Source: Nanobdellati archaeon (GTDB taxonomy: Archaea; Nanobdellota; Nanobdellia; Woesearchaeales; GCA-2686295). From it: a stretch of 41,552 nt of DNA. The notes below the pieces were generated by a model. It was given only the letters and a program-made list of their open reading frames with translations, did no database searches and was not told the DNA's origin. Positions 26,585 to 33,331 of this stretch are shown here, piece by piece (position 1 is the stretch's first letter; each line of letters begins with the position of its first letter). The position numbers and the translations under genes were made by a program. The stretch covers positions 1 through 41,552 of the forward strand of contig JACNFY010000018.1 in NCBI GenBank assembly GCA_014384375.1, in the 5' to 3' direction.

Positions 26585-27148
26585 ATGGGGGTTTATGATT
26601 TAATCTGTAATCGAAGGACGATTCGTAAGTTCTTGCAAGAGAGGATTCCTAAAAATGATTTATTGGCTTGTCTGAACGCTGCCAGACTGGCTCCTTCTTC
26701 TCGTAACAGGCAGCCTTTGGAGTATATATTGATTGTTAAGAACCTGGATTTAGTTTTTAATCATGTGTCTATCGCCGGCTATAATTCTGCAGTTGGTCCA
26801 TTAGATGACGAGAAGCCGGTTGCTTACATTGTTGTAATCTCCAATAAGGATATAAATGACCATCCAAGATATGATGTAGGGCTGGCTGTAGAGAACATTG
26901 TTTTGACAGCCTTGGAGAGAGGGATAGGAAGCTGTATAATGGGTTCGGTGGAAAGAGAAGAACTGAAGCCGAAACTGAAGATACCTGAGAACTACAATAT
27001 AGAACTAGCTATAGGACTAGGATACCCGAAGCAGAAATCCCAAGAAGCAAAATACAAAGGGGATGTAAAGTATTATCTAAATGAAGATGGAGTTCTGAAC
27101 GTTCCAAAGAGAAGCCTGAAGGACATAATGCATGAAGAGGTTTTCTAA
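26585..27148 (+). CDS. Nitroreductase-family FMN oxidoreductase
   Basis: 187 residues. The opening IC.RRTIRKF (about 8-16), AARLAPSSRNRQPLEYILI (about 33-51, FMN-binding loop and strand), DVGLAVENIVLTALERGIGSCIMG (about 97-120) and the C-terminal LAIGLGYP (about 140-147) are the family landmarks. The short central region between them suggests the compact NfsA/BluB-like minimal form. Reduces nitro, quinone or flavin-like substrates with NAD(P)H; the native substrate is not evident. Follows the membrane protein by 12 nt. Confidence 0.9.
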   Translation: MGVYDLICNRRTIRKFLQERIPKNDLLACLNAARLAPSSRNRQPLEYILIVKNLDLVFNHVSIAGYNSAVGPLDDEKPVAYIVVISNKDINDHPRYDVGLAVENIVLTALERGIGSCIMGSVEREELKPKLKIPENYNIELAIGLGYPKQKSQEAKYKGDVKYYLNEDGVLNVPKRSLKDIMHEEVF

Positions 27149-27197
27149 ATTAGCAAGGCGATTAGCACAGTTCTTATCTTGTATGATTTTAGCAAAA

Positions 27198-27205
27198 TTT
27201 ATATA
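27198..27205 (+). promoter_or_regulatory. TATA box for the Cys-repeat secreted protein
   Basis: TTTATATA centred about 28 nt before ATG 27230. Confidence 0.6.
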
Positions 27206-27229
27206 TGATAAACATCAGAGTATGAATAT

Positions 27230-29443
27230 ATGAATAAAAGCCTCGTCGTATTAACACTTACATTTGTTATATTTCTATCTTCTGTTTTTGCCCAGGGTTA
27301 CGTCACTGGCATGGTGGCTGTCGACGAGGAAGAGCTTTACGACGACATAGGAGATGTTGAGATATCAGAAGATGCAGGCTTAACACCTGATAGTGCGTTC
27401 TACTTCATAGACGGGCTTGTAGAAGGGATTCTAGTAGGCAACAACCCGGAAAAAGCCTTGAAGGCCAAGGAAGAAAAAATCATAGAAGCAAAATTAATGA
27501 TTAAAGAGGGAAAAGTAGAAGCTGCTAAGAAAGCATTCGAGAAAGCAAAAAAATACGGGAAGATAGTGCAGGAAGAGATATCGCCTGATATGGAGAAAAA
27601 AGCAAGAGAAAGCTCAAAAGCAGTAAAAGAAGTGTTTGAAGAGCTAAAAGATGACATACAGGGAGAAGAATGGGAAGAGGTAAAAGAGCTGGTGGAAGAA
27701 CAGGAGGAACGGGAAGACAACATAGCAAAAGCAGCCAGGATATCGACCCAGATAAAACAATTATGTGAGCAACTATCAGAACTAGACCCTGTACAATACT
27801 CAAGGATATGCAAAACAGATGAAGACGCGCCAGAATGGCAGAAGAAGCTAGACAAAAAACTGACTAAAGAACAGGAAAAAGAGGCAAAAGAATTCTTCAA
27901 GATCATGTCAAATTGTTTCGAGAACCCAAGAGAATGCGAATGCGGAAAGATAACAATAAACTCATTCTCACAAAAATGCGATGAGATAATACCGCTTGTG
28001 GTAGCATGCGATGAAGGCGATGAAGAAGCATGCATGGAAATGGACGAGATGGAAGACCCGATAGACTTACTGCCGCCGCACTTACAGATGGCAATGGAAA
28101 AAGTGGAAGACAAGTTCAGAAAGGCAGAATTCGACCACCACATGCCAGAAGAATGCGAGGAAGCAGGAGCGACAACAAGAGAAGAATGTGAAGAGGTAAT
28201 GTTCAAGAAATTCGCGCCGGAAGAATGCGCAGCAATATATGAAAAAAAGACATTCAAAAATGAAAAGGAAGCAAGGGAAGAATGCGACAAACTAATGTTC
28301 AAGCTAAACGCGCCAGAAGAATGTCTGGAAGCAGACCTAACAGACCATAAAGAATGTGAAAAGCTGATGTTCAGTCTTGATGCTCCTCAGGAATGCCTTG
28401 ATGAAGGTCTTGACGGCTCTGGAAGGAATGACTGGAAGAAATGCGACCTGATAAAATTCAAGTTAGATGCTCCTCAGGAATGCCTTGATAAAGGCCTGTC
28501 AGGAGAGCGCAGGGATGACTGGAAGAAGTGCGAGAAGATAAGATTCAGATTAGACGCTCCACAGGAGTGCTTAGAAGAAGGTATTTCTGATCATAAAGAG
28601 TGTAATGCCTTGATGTTCAGTCTTGATGCTCCTCAGGAATGCCTTGATGAAGGTCTTGACGGCTCTGGCAGGGATGACTGGAAGAAATGTGACCTGATAA
28701 GATTTAAGCTGGATTCCCCGCAGGAATGCTTGGATGCTGGCCTGACTGGAAGTGGACGAAATGACTGGCAAAAATGCAATGCAATACAATTCAGACTTGA
28801 TGCTCCAAAAGAATGCATCGATGCAGGCTTCGATGGTACTGGCAGAGATGACTGGAAAGAATGTGATATTATCAAGTTTAAGCTGGATTCTCCTCAGGAA
28901 TGCTTGGATGCTGGCCTGACTGGAAGAGATCGTAATGACTGGGAAGAATGCAATGCGATAAGATTCAGATTAGACGCTCCTCAGGAATGCTTGGATGCAG
29001 GCATTGATGGTACAGGCAGGGATGACTGGAGAGAGTGTGACGTTATAAGGTTCAAACTGGAATCTCCACAGGAATGCTTAGACGCCGGATTGACAGGAAG
29101 AGGCCGAAATGACTGGAAAGAATGCGGAGTTATAAGATTCAAGCTTGAAGCACCTGAAGAATGCTTGGATGAAGGTCTTGATGGCACTGGAAGGAAGGAC
29201 TGGGACGAATGCAACAAGATAATGGACGAGATACGGGAAGAGGAAGAAGAAGAGAGAAGAAGAGAGGAAAAGAAGAGACAAGAAGAAGAGGAAGAGAAAA
29301 GACAGGAAGAAGAGAAATGGAGACAGGAACAAGAAGATAACGAGTGCAAAGACGGCTGCGAGGATGAATGCGGAGACCTTAACTCAAGATGTGTTAACGG
29401 CAATAGATGTGAATGTATTGAACCAGAACCACCAGCACCTTAA
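27230..29443 (+). CDS. Secreted DUF5667-like protein with about 13 tandem two-Cys repeats
   Basis: 737 residues. Signal peptide about 1-21 (ending SVFAQG). A DUF5667-like helical domain (about 45-150) has LTPDSAFYFIDGLVEG and KAKEEKIIEAKLMIKEGK. Linker with Cys pairs. Then about 13 tandem units of 24-29 residues (about 300-660), consensus FKLDAPQECLDAGLTGxGRN followed by DWxxCxxI. Each has two Cys, so the array may form a disulfide-braced rod. Short units (SDHKEC) alternate with long ones. A Glu/Arg coiled coil and a Cys-rich C-terminus (six Cys in about 40 residues) finish the protein; no C-terminal anchor is seen. Nearly identical DNA in units 82 codons apart shows recent internal duplication. 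Role unknown; probably extracellular structural or adhesive. Confidence 0.8.
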   Translation: MNKSLVVLTLTFVIFLSSVFAQGYVTGMVAVDEEELYDDIGDVEISEDAGLTPDSAFYFIDGLVEGILVGNNPEKALKAKEEKIIEAKLMIKEGKVEAAKKAFEKAKKYGKIVQEEISPDMEKKARESSKAVKEVFEELKDDIQGEEWEEVKELVEEQEEREDNIAKAARISTQIKQLCEQLSELDPVQYSRICKTDEDAPEWQKKLDKKLTKEQEKEAKEFFKIMSNCFENPRECECGKITINSFSQKCDEIIPLVVACDEGDEEACMEMDEMEDPIDLLPPHLQMAMEKVEDKFRKAEFDHHMPEECEEAGATTREECEEVMFKKFAPEECAAIYEKKTFKNEKEAREECDKLMFKLNAPEECLEADLTDHKECEKLMFSLDAPQECLDEGLDGSGRNDWKKCDLIKFKLDAPQECLDKGLSGERRDDWKKCEKIRFRLDAPQECLEEGISDHKECNALMFSLDAPQECLDEGLDGSGRDDWKKCDLIRFKLDSPQECLDAGLTGSGRNDWQKCNAIQFRLDAPKECIDAGFDGTGRDDWKECDIIKFKLDSPQECLDAGLTGRDRNDWEECNAIRFRLDAPQECLDAGIDGTGRDDWRECDVIRFKLESPQECLDAGLTGRGRNDWKECGVIRFKLEAPEECLDEGLDGTGRKDWDECNKIMDEIREEEEEERRREEKKRQEEEEEKRQEEEKWRQEQEDNECKDGCEDECGDLNSRCVNGNRCECIEPEPPAP
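28365..28668 (+). repeat. Recent 246-bp internal duplication in the repeat array
   Basis: Bases 28365-28422 are identical to 28611-28668, exactly 246 bp (82 codons, three repeat units) apart, and similarity continues beyond. Other units share protein but much less DNA identity, so this is the newest expansion. Confidence 0.75.
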
Positions 29444-29535
29444 ATAAAAGGAAAACAAGCATTGTTAGATATTGAAGTTCTAAAGGTTGTTATAGAAAGC
29501 TTTGGTGGTGGAGAGAAAGGGTTAATGTGCAATTG

Positions 29536-29961
29536 TTAGTTTTCCAATAATCTTTTTAGCAACTCAATTATGTGTTCGAATTCTAACCTGTTACTTTGTA
29601 TGTATTCTTTTTTCACGAAGACTCCATCGTATGAAACCCTGTTTCTTACATCTTTTAGTTGATGTATTATATTTGTTTCGTATTCGTAGTTTGGGAATTC
29701 TTTTTTGAAGAAGGAGATTAGGCATTCGTGGTTGTCAGATTTTAATCCGTTTTTTAGCAGTATTGCTGTTAGTAGTTCTTTTATCACTTCATAATAATCT
29801 GTCGCTATTATTGACGCTGTTTCTTCATCTAGTTTGATGTTTTTTAAGACTTTTAGTCTTATATCGCACATCTTTATTATTGATCTGATTTTTTCTTTGT
29901 CTGGTTTTATTTTTTTGATGTGTTCTTCTTGACATTCTCTCCAGTTCATTATTTCTTTCAT
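29536..29961 (-). CDS. HEPN-domain toxin-like protein
   Basis: 141 residues, all helical, with SIIATDYYEVIKELLTAILL and the motif DVRNRVSYDG (Arg106-x4-Tyr111). Canonical toxic HEPN proteins carry R-x4-6-H; here His is replaced by Tyr, as in many MNT-partnered HEPNs where this residue pair is modified. Overlaps the HTH-MNT gene by 4 nt (ATGA). In the studied pair (HepT/MntA), MNT AMPylates the HEPN tyrosine to silence its RNase activity, and a comparable mechanism is likely here. Confidence 0.8.
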   Translation of the reverse strand: MKEIMNWRECQEEHIKKIKPDKEKIRSIIKMCDIRLKVLKNIKLDEETASIIATDYYEVIKELLTAILLKNGLKSDNHECLISFFKKEFPNYEYETNIIHQLKDVRNRVSYDGVFVKKEYIQSNRLEFEHIIELLKRLLEN

Positions 29962-30464
29962 CGTATCTTTAGGAATCCTCTTAGTTTTATTCCGTTTATG
30001 ATGTTGTTTAACAGTTCTGGTGATAGGTTTTTTGGGTTTTCTTCGAATAAGATGTTTATTTTATGTTTTAGGTGTTTTTCGAATTTTTTCAGGTCTATTT
30101 TTGTTTCTTTTGCTTGTATGAATAGGTCTATGTCGCTGTTTTGGTTGTGTTCTGCTTTTGCGAATGAACCAAAGAGGATTATGCATTTAGGGGTTGTTTG
30201 TGCTTCTAAGTGGTCTAATAGTTTTGATTGTATTATCTTTTTTAGAAATGCTTGTCTTTTGTAGAACCTGTAAAGTTCGCTTGTTTCATTTGCTTTGAAA
30301 CTTGTGAAGGTACCTTTTTTCTGTTTTATTACAATTTCTTTTTTGAGTAAGTCGTTTATATGGTAACTCACGGTTGTTTTTGGAATATTTAGTATTCTTG
30401 ATAGTTCTCTTATGTGGAAGTTTCTTGTTGGTTGTTCGAAAAACATGTTTAAGATTTGTCCCAT
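29958..30464 (-). CDS. HTH-fused minimal nucleotidyltransferase (MNT) antitoxin
   Basis: 168 residues. An N-terminal winged HTH (about 12-60, RELSRILNIPKTTVSYHINDLLKKEIV) is joined to an MNT domain with GSFAKAEHNQNSDIDLFI: Gly99-Ser100 and the metal-binding Asp111/Asp113. Free-standing MNTs lack the HTH, so this version may both modify its HEPN partner and regulate the operon. First gene of the pair. A quasi-palindrome lies between its TATA box and ATG. Confidence 0.85.
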   Translation of the reverse strand: MGQILNMFFEQPTRNFHIRELSRILNIPKTTVSYHINDLLKKEIVIKQKKGTFTSFKANETSELYRFYKRQAFLKKIIQSKLLDHLEAQTTPKCIILFGSFAKAEHNQNSDIDLFIQAKETKIDLKKFEKHLKHKINILFEENPKNLSPELLNNIINGIKLRGFLKIR

Positions 30465-30467
30465 TTT

Positions 30468-30485
30468 CTAGTCCAATTGTCCTAG
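30468..30485 (-). promoter_or_regulatory. Quasi-palindrome CTAG..CAATTG..CTAG: candidate operator of HTH-MNT/HEPN
   Basis: An 18-bp site whose ends (CTAG) and centre (CAATTG) are palindromic; only the two flanking TC pairs break symmetry. It lies between the TATA box (minus-strand TTTATAAA, 30497-30504) and ATG 30464, ideal for binding by the HTH of the same operon. Confidence 0.45.
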
Positions 30486-30496
30486 ATGTTGGGACG

Positions 30497-30504
30497 TTTA
30501 TAAA
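30497..30504 (-). promoter_or_regulatory. TATA box for HTH-MNT/HEPN
   Basis: Minus-strand TTTATAAA, about 36 nt before ATG 30464, implying a leader of about 10 nt. Confidence 0.5.
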
Positions 30505-30596
30505 GTTTTTGTTTTTTAATTGTTATTTTAGAAAATTGTTTATAAAATTTGTTGAAGAATATTCGGAAGTTACAAAATCTGCAGGATTTTGAACTT

Positions 30597-30617
30597 CAGA
30601 ATTGTTTTACAATTCTG
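30597..30617. repeat. 8-bp-stem hairpin between cassettes
   Basis: CAGAATTG, loop TTTTA, CAATTCTG. A perfect stem-loop in the 325-nt gap 30465-30789, just upstream of a boundary repeat copy. The gap otherwise holds only promoters, the boundary repeat and operator sites. Confidence 0.6.
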
Positions 30618-30627
30618 TAAGAATTAC

Positions 30628-30649
30628 GAGAAAAGAATTCTTTAGGGTT
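30628..30649 (+). repeat. Dispersed boundary repeat, copy A
   Basis: Copy of the degenerate GAGAAAATARTTCTTTAG-GGTTA element that recurs on the plus strand between TA cassettes (other copies near 31391, 31920, 32671). Confidence 0.4.
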
Positions 30650-30751
30650 GGTTATTTGAGCAATAGTCAAATCATCCAGAAACTTTCCGTAAAATGTCAG
30701 TAAAGATTTATTAAGCATTTTTTCTCAAGACTTTTTGTATGAATCGAAAAA

Positions 30752-30759
30752 TTTATAAA
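30752..30759 (+). promoter_or_regulatory. TATA box for the toxin/Zn-ribbon-AbrB pair
   Basis: TTTATAAA about 34 nt before GTG 30790. Confidence 0.55.
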
Positions 30760-30776
30760 TATCTATTTGTTAATAT

Positions 30777-30804
30777 AGATATCTGCTAGGTGATAAAGAT
30801 ATCT
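30777..30804 (+). promoter_or_regulatory. Two AGATATCT palindromes one 20-bp period apart: candidate AbrB operator
   Basis: AGATATCT at 30777-30784 and again at 30797-30804, exactly 20 bp apart (about two helical turns), overlapping the predicted transcription start and the GTG codon. Suits cooperative binding by the AbrB-type antitoxin of this operon. Confidence 0.55.
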
Positions 30805-31065
30805 CTTGCAGATTTGCGTTGGAATGGAAGGTTATTGGTGTTCACCTGGCATTTTAAAAAGGAGTTTGAGAAGCTAAACAAACCGATTGAATTTGTTTTG
30901 GACATATTAAATAAAGGAGAACATTTTTTGGTATCCAAGAAACAGAATAAGTACAATGTGTTTTATCCCTTCAAAAGAAAATATTTATGTTTGTCTTATG
31001 TAGAATATGAAAACATAATATTGATTCATATAAAACCAACTAAAAAAATAGGTGTGAAAAAATGA
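30790..31065 (+). CDS. Small toxin-like protein of a TA pair (RelE/DUF4258-like)
   Basis: 91 residues from GTG 30790. A WHFKKEFEKLN helix, then strands KYNVFYPFKRKYLCLSYVEYENIILIHIKP: a compact alpha-beta order resembling DUF4258/RelE-superfamily interferases. A conserved His opens the helix (FTWHFKKEFEKL) as in DUF4258 proteins. The 3' end overlaps the AbrB-like gene (ATGA at 31062-31065). Toxin identity rests on size, fold pattern and partner. Confidence 0.55.
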   Translation: MIKISLADLRWNGRLLVFTWHFKKEFEKLNKPIEFVLDILNKGEHFLVSKKQNKYNVFYPFKRKYLCLSYVEYENIILIHIKPTKKIGVKK

Positions 31066-31388
31066 AAAAATTCATGGAGAAATGCTATAAATGCGGAACA
31101 AATGTTAAGGTTGACAAGTCTATTAAAGAAGGCGTTGCTTTAGACTGCTTAAAATGTCCAAAATGTGGTGAAGAATATTTTACTTCTTCTGAACTGGTGA
31201 AGTTTGACATAATGACTGGTAAAAGAAAGCTGGTTAGGAAATTCGGTGTTCTTGGAGACTCTACAGTGATGAGATTCCCGTCTAAAGTGCTGAAAAATTA
31301 TGATATCAAACCAGGAGATTATGGAGTGTTTGAGAATAGGCCTGAAGGGATATTGATTAAGCCGATCCACGCAAAAGATATAAGTTGA
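31062..31388 (+). CDS. Zinc-ribbon plus AbrB-type antitoxin
   Basis: 108 residues. N-terminal zinc ribbon with CYKCG (Cys8, Cys11) and CLKCPKCGEEY (about 29-39), as in MqsA-like antitoxins. The C-terminal half (LGDSTVMRFPSKVLKNYDIK, then GDYGVFENRPEGILIKPI) is a SpoVT/AbrB swapped-hairpin DNA-binding domain. Second gene of the pair. It probably neutralises the upstream protein and represses the promoter through the paired AGATATCT sites. Confidence 0.75.
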   Translation: MKKFMEKCYKCGTNVKVDKSIKEGVALDCLKCPKCGEEYFTSSELVKFDIMTGKRKLVRKFGVLGDSTVMRFPSKVLKNYDIKPGDYGVFENRPEGILIKPIHAKDIS

Positions 31389-31390
31389 TT

Positions 31391-31410
31391 GAAATAGTTC
31401 TTTAGGGTAA
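31391..31410 (+). repeat. Dispersed boundary repeat, copy B
   Basis: GAAATAGTTCTTTAGGGTAA, 3 nt after the AbrB antitoxin stop; same orientation as the other copies. Confidence 0.4.
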
Positions 31411-31446
31411 TGATAGAGGGATAAGGAAAGGTTTTGGATAAACTTA

Positions 31447-31473
31447 GAAAAAAATAATTTTTTATTTTTTTAT
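31447..31473. terminator. A/T-run bidirectional terminator
   Basis: A run of A followed by three runs of T between convergent genes (31388 and 31462). Either strand has an oligo-T stretch. Confidence 0.4.
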
Positions 31474-31743
31474 ATATGATTTAAAATCACTGGCTAATGT
31501 TTTAAATTGGTTTTTGAGATGGTTCTGGTCTGATTTTAGTTGTGCAACCATCATCCCTATTGTGAATATTGATCCCAGATTAAAGATTAGTAATGCAAGA
31601 ATTATATCTTCTGTGCTCCAAGAAGCACCGAATATTTTTCTTAGTATTTGGATTAAAAGGTAAATCCCGAATAAAACAAGAAGTATTTCAATCGTTTTTT
31701 CTACCTTCTCGTTTAATAATAATTTGTTACGTATTTTAACCAC
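31462..31743 (-). CDS. Two-helix membrane protein, unknown
   Basis: 93 residues from GTG 31743. Helices TIEILLVLFGIYLLIQIL and IILALLIFNLGSIFTIGMMV, then a charged helical tail (QLKSDQNHLKNQFKTLASDF). The start codon lies within the last codons of the upstream microprotein, next to AGGTGG, so translation is probably coupled. No family recognised. Position between TA cassettes makes a role in the island possible. Confidence 0.6.
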   Translation of the reverse strand: MVKIRNKLLLNEKVEKTIEILLVLFGIYLLIQILRKIFGASWSTEDIILALLIFNLGSIFTIGMMVAQLKSDQNHLKNQFKTLASDFKSYIKK

Positions 31744-31834
31744 CTAATTGTCTAGTAATAAACCATATAATCAGAACTATCAAGACGACTAATATCGCCC
31801 ATAGAAGATAATTCTGCCCTTTGTTATTCATCAT
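31736..31834 (-). CDS. 32-residue single-span membrane microprotein
   Basis: Starts MMNNKGQNYLLWAILVVLIV and continues as one hydrophobic helix ending TRQLGG. The ATG at 31834 is 25 nt after a minus-strand TATA box (31856-31863). The stop overlaps the next gene's GTG by 8 nt. Size and single helix resemble type I toxins or small regulatory peptides, but that is only a resemblance. Confidence 0.5.
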   Translation of the reverse strand: MMNNKGQNYLLWAILVVLIVLIIWFITRQLGG

Positions 31835-31855
31835 TTGTTTTTTCAAGTAATTATC

Positions 31856-31863
31856 ATTTATAA
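31856..31863 (-). promoter_or_regulatory. TATA box for the microprotein operon
   Basis: Minus-strand TTATAAAT centred 25 nt before ATG 31834. Confidence 0.5.
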
Positions 31864-31915
31864 GTTTTATGCAATATTTTTCGGAAAAATTATGAGAAAG
31901 AAATAGTAGAAATTA

Positions 31916-31945
31916 TTTGAGAAATAGTTCTTTAGAGTTATTATG
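31916..31945 (+). repeat. Dispersed boundary repeat, copy C
   Basis: TTTGAGAAATAGTTCTTTAG followed by AGTTA, ending at the 3' end of the DUF2283 gene. Preceded by TTTTTCGGAAAA near 31875, resembling the upstream part of copy D. Confidence 0.4.
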
Positions 31946-32302
31946 TTAAGCAATCGCAAAATTAGTTCTTTTTGATGTTACAGATCCATGTCCTAAATCT
32001 ACTGTTAAGGGTATTGTGATGTTTTTCTCTTTTTCTTTAAACGTCATTACTAAATAGATATATACATACTTTGGCTTATAAGTGACAACCATGCTGGCTT
32101 TTCGTAGTTCTTTCAGCTGTTTTTCTTTTAAATTTAGGTTTTTAGAAGCGTTTAGTATTTCAATCCCTGATACAAAGCTTTTATGATCTATATCTATTAT
32201 AAAATCTCCTATATCGATAGATGCTCTTACTTTCCTTCCTTTTGAAAGGTAGAGTATGTCTTCTTCTTTGTCGTAAATTATTTTTGTATTGACTTTTGCC
32301 AT
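31946..32302 (-). CDS. DUF2283-family antitoxin-like protein
   Basis: 118 residues. The family core YDKEEDILYLSKG, then IDIGDFIIDID and FVSGIEILNASK, is clear in the first 60 residues. A second half (TYKPKYVYIYLVMTF, then NITIPLTVDLGHG) extends beyond the usual DUF2283 length of about 70. Overlaps the upstream gene by 25 nt in another frame. DUF2283 proteins commonly sit next to DUF4258-like proteins in predicted TA pairs, as here. Confidence 0.7.
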   Translation of the reverse strand: MAKVNTKIIYDKEEDILYLSKGRKVRASIDIGDFIIDIDHKSFVSGIEILNASKNLNLKEKQLKELRKASMVVTYKPKYVYIYLVMTFKEKEKNITIPLTVDLGHGSVTSKRTNFAIA

Positions 32303-32598
32303 TTTCTAACAGTATTCCAAGATGTTATTATATATAAATCTTTCTTTGATATTGCGGCAATAACAACTAGATAGTATTTATTGCTAAGTTTTATCCATAA
32401 CTTATACTTTTTCTCTCCTGCTTTTTTTGTTAATTGTTCTTCAACCTTCAATAAATTTTCTGTTTTTTTCAAATGTTTTCTTACTAGTTCTTCTGAGATA
32501 GGTCTTTCCTTTACTTTGTTATGAAAATGCTTTTTGAAATGTATATTCTCATTTTTTAGTTGTTCTAAAAATTTCTTAACCTTTTCAAAAGATGACAT
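32278..32598 (-). CDS. Toxin-like partner of DUF2283 (DUF4258-like)
   Basis: 106 residues. A His-bearing helix (HFKKHFHNKVKERPISEELV), then strands KYKLWIKLSNKYYLVVIAAI and DLYIITSWNTVRKWQ: the helix-then-sheet order of DUF4258-like small nucleases/toxins. Leaderless or near-leaderless start (TATA 32625-32632). Order toxin then antitoxin, with overlap. Assignment depends on context. Confidence 0.5.
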   Translation of the reverse strand: MSSFEKVKKFLEQLKNENIHFKKHFHNKVKERPISEELVRKHLKKTENLLKVEEQLTKKAGEKKYKLWIKLSNKYYLVVIAAISKKDLYIITSWNTVRKWQKSIQK

Positions 32599-32624
32599 GC
32601 TTAAAATATAATTGTTCTTAAGTG

Positions 32625-32632
32625 TTTATAAA
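32625..32632 (-). promoter_or_regulatory. TATA box for the DUF2283 pair
   Basis: Minus-strand TTTATAAA, 30 nt before ATG 32598. Confidence 0.5.
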
Positions 32633-32644
32633 CATTATCTGAGA

Positions 32645-32695
32645 GTTTTCGGAGGATTTTCAGAGTTATTGAGAAAATAATTCTTTAGTATGATC
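32645..32695 (+). repeat. Dispersed boundary repeat, copy D (longest)
   Basis: TTTTCGGAGGATTTT, GAGTTATT, GAGAAAATAATTCTTTAG. Fills the gap between the DUF2283-pair promoter and the exonuclease 3' end. The GAGTTATTGA part recurs at 34660-34669. Confidence 0.4.
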
Positions 32696-33256
32696 TTATA
32701 GTTTTTTTAATTCTTTTAACGCAACCACTAAGCTTAGAACATCTCCTAATGCGTCGTGAGTGTGGTATTTTGAGGTTTTATTGAAGTATTCACACATGGT
32801 CCCGCTGGTGTAACCCTCTATGTTGATACCTTTTTCTATGAAGAAAGGTTTTAGATTATAGAATTTGTTTTTGAAAGGGTTTTTTAGCTTGTTAATTTTC
32901 AGGTTTTCTTTTAAAACTTCGTAATCTTTTCCAAAAGCATAGACATTATAATCCTTAATGAAAATTTTTAATTTTTTTAAAACTATACTGAAAGGCTCTG
33001 CATTGTCGATACTTTCTTGTTTGATATTGGTTAATTTTTTACAATATTCAGAAAGCTGAAAGTTGAGTTTTGGCTTTACAAAGATTTCGAGTTTGTCGAC
33101 GACAGTAAAATTTTTTGCGACGAGCTTAAGAAGAGCAATTTGTATTAGTTCCCTAAAGCGGCCGCGGGAACGATCCCAACCGTGTTCGTTGCAGCCTTTC
33201 CAGCAAGTATATTCAGTATCCCAAATGATGCAGGTTTTTTCGTTGAAGATAGGCAT
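32696..33256 (-). CDS. DEDDh 3'-5' exonuclease (ERI-1/KapD-like)
   Basis: 186 residues. Exo I WDTEYT (Asp13, Glu15), Exo II region with NVYAFGKDYEVLKENL (about 104-119), Exo III HDALGD (His167, Asp172); ITNIKQESID-type segment (TNIKQESIDNAEPF). All four metal/catalytic positions look present, so an active RNA or DNA exonuclease is likely. The first 40 codons contain locally GC-rich DNA (a NotI-like GCGGCCGC) unlike the A/T-rich remainder. That 5' part plus promoter is duplicated at 34803-34950. Confidence 0.85.
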   Translation of the reverse strand: MPIFNEKTCIIWDTEYTCWKGCNEHGWDRSRGRFRELIQIALLKLVAKNFTVVDKLEIFVKPKLNFQLSEYCKKLTNIKQESIDNAEPFSIVLKKLKIFIKDYNVYAFGKDYEVLKENLKINKLKNPFKNKFYNLKPFFIEKGINIEGYTSGTMCEYFNKTSKYHTHDALGDVLSLVVALKELKKL

Positions 33257-33297
33257 GGGAGAGAAAATTAGAGAATAGTATATAATTATTTCTTTTT
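33150..33297. repeat. Duplicated exonuclease 5' segment, copy 1
   Basis: Matches 34803-34950 at a constant 1,653-bp offset, with 71 bp (33155-33225) identical. Spans the promoter, start codon and first about 35 codons. Confidence 0.85.
33279..33286 (-). promoter_or_regulatory. TATA box for the exonuclease
   Basis: Minus-strand ATTATATA centred 26 nt before ATG 33256. Also preserved in the duplicated copy. Confidence 0.55.
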
Positions 33298-33331
33298 TAT
33301 TTTCATCATAAAAAACTTCTTGTTCTGTTTT

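Noticed and set aside
27400-28302. 300-residue minus-strand ORF rich in Ser and Phe
   Set aside because: Antisense image of the Glu/Lys/Cys-rich secreted protein.
28200-29220. CRISPR array
   Set aside because: Regular spacing comes from tandem coding units; there are no unique spacers and the frame is continuous.
29920-30592. Plus-strand ORFs at 29920-30264 and 30374-30592
   Set aside because: Opposite the HTH-MNT/HEPN genes, Phe/Ser-rich, no start signals.
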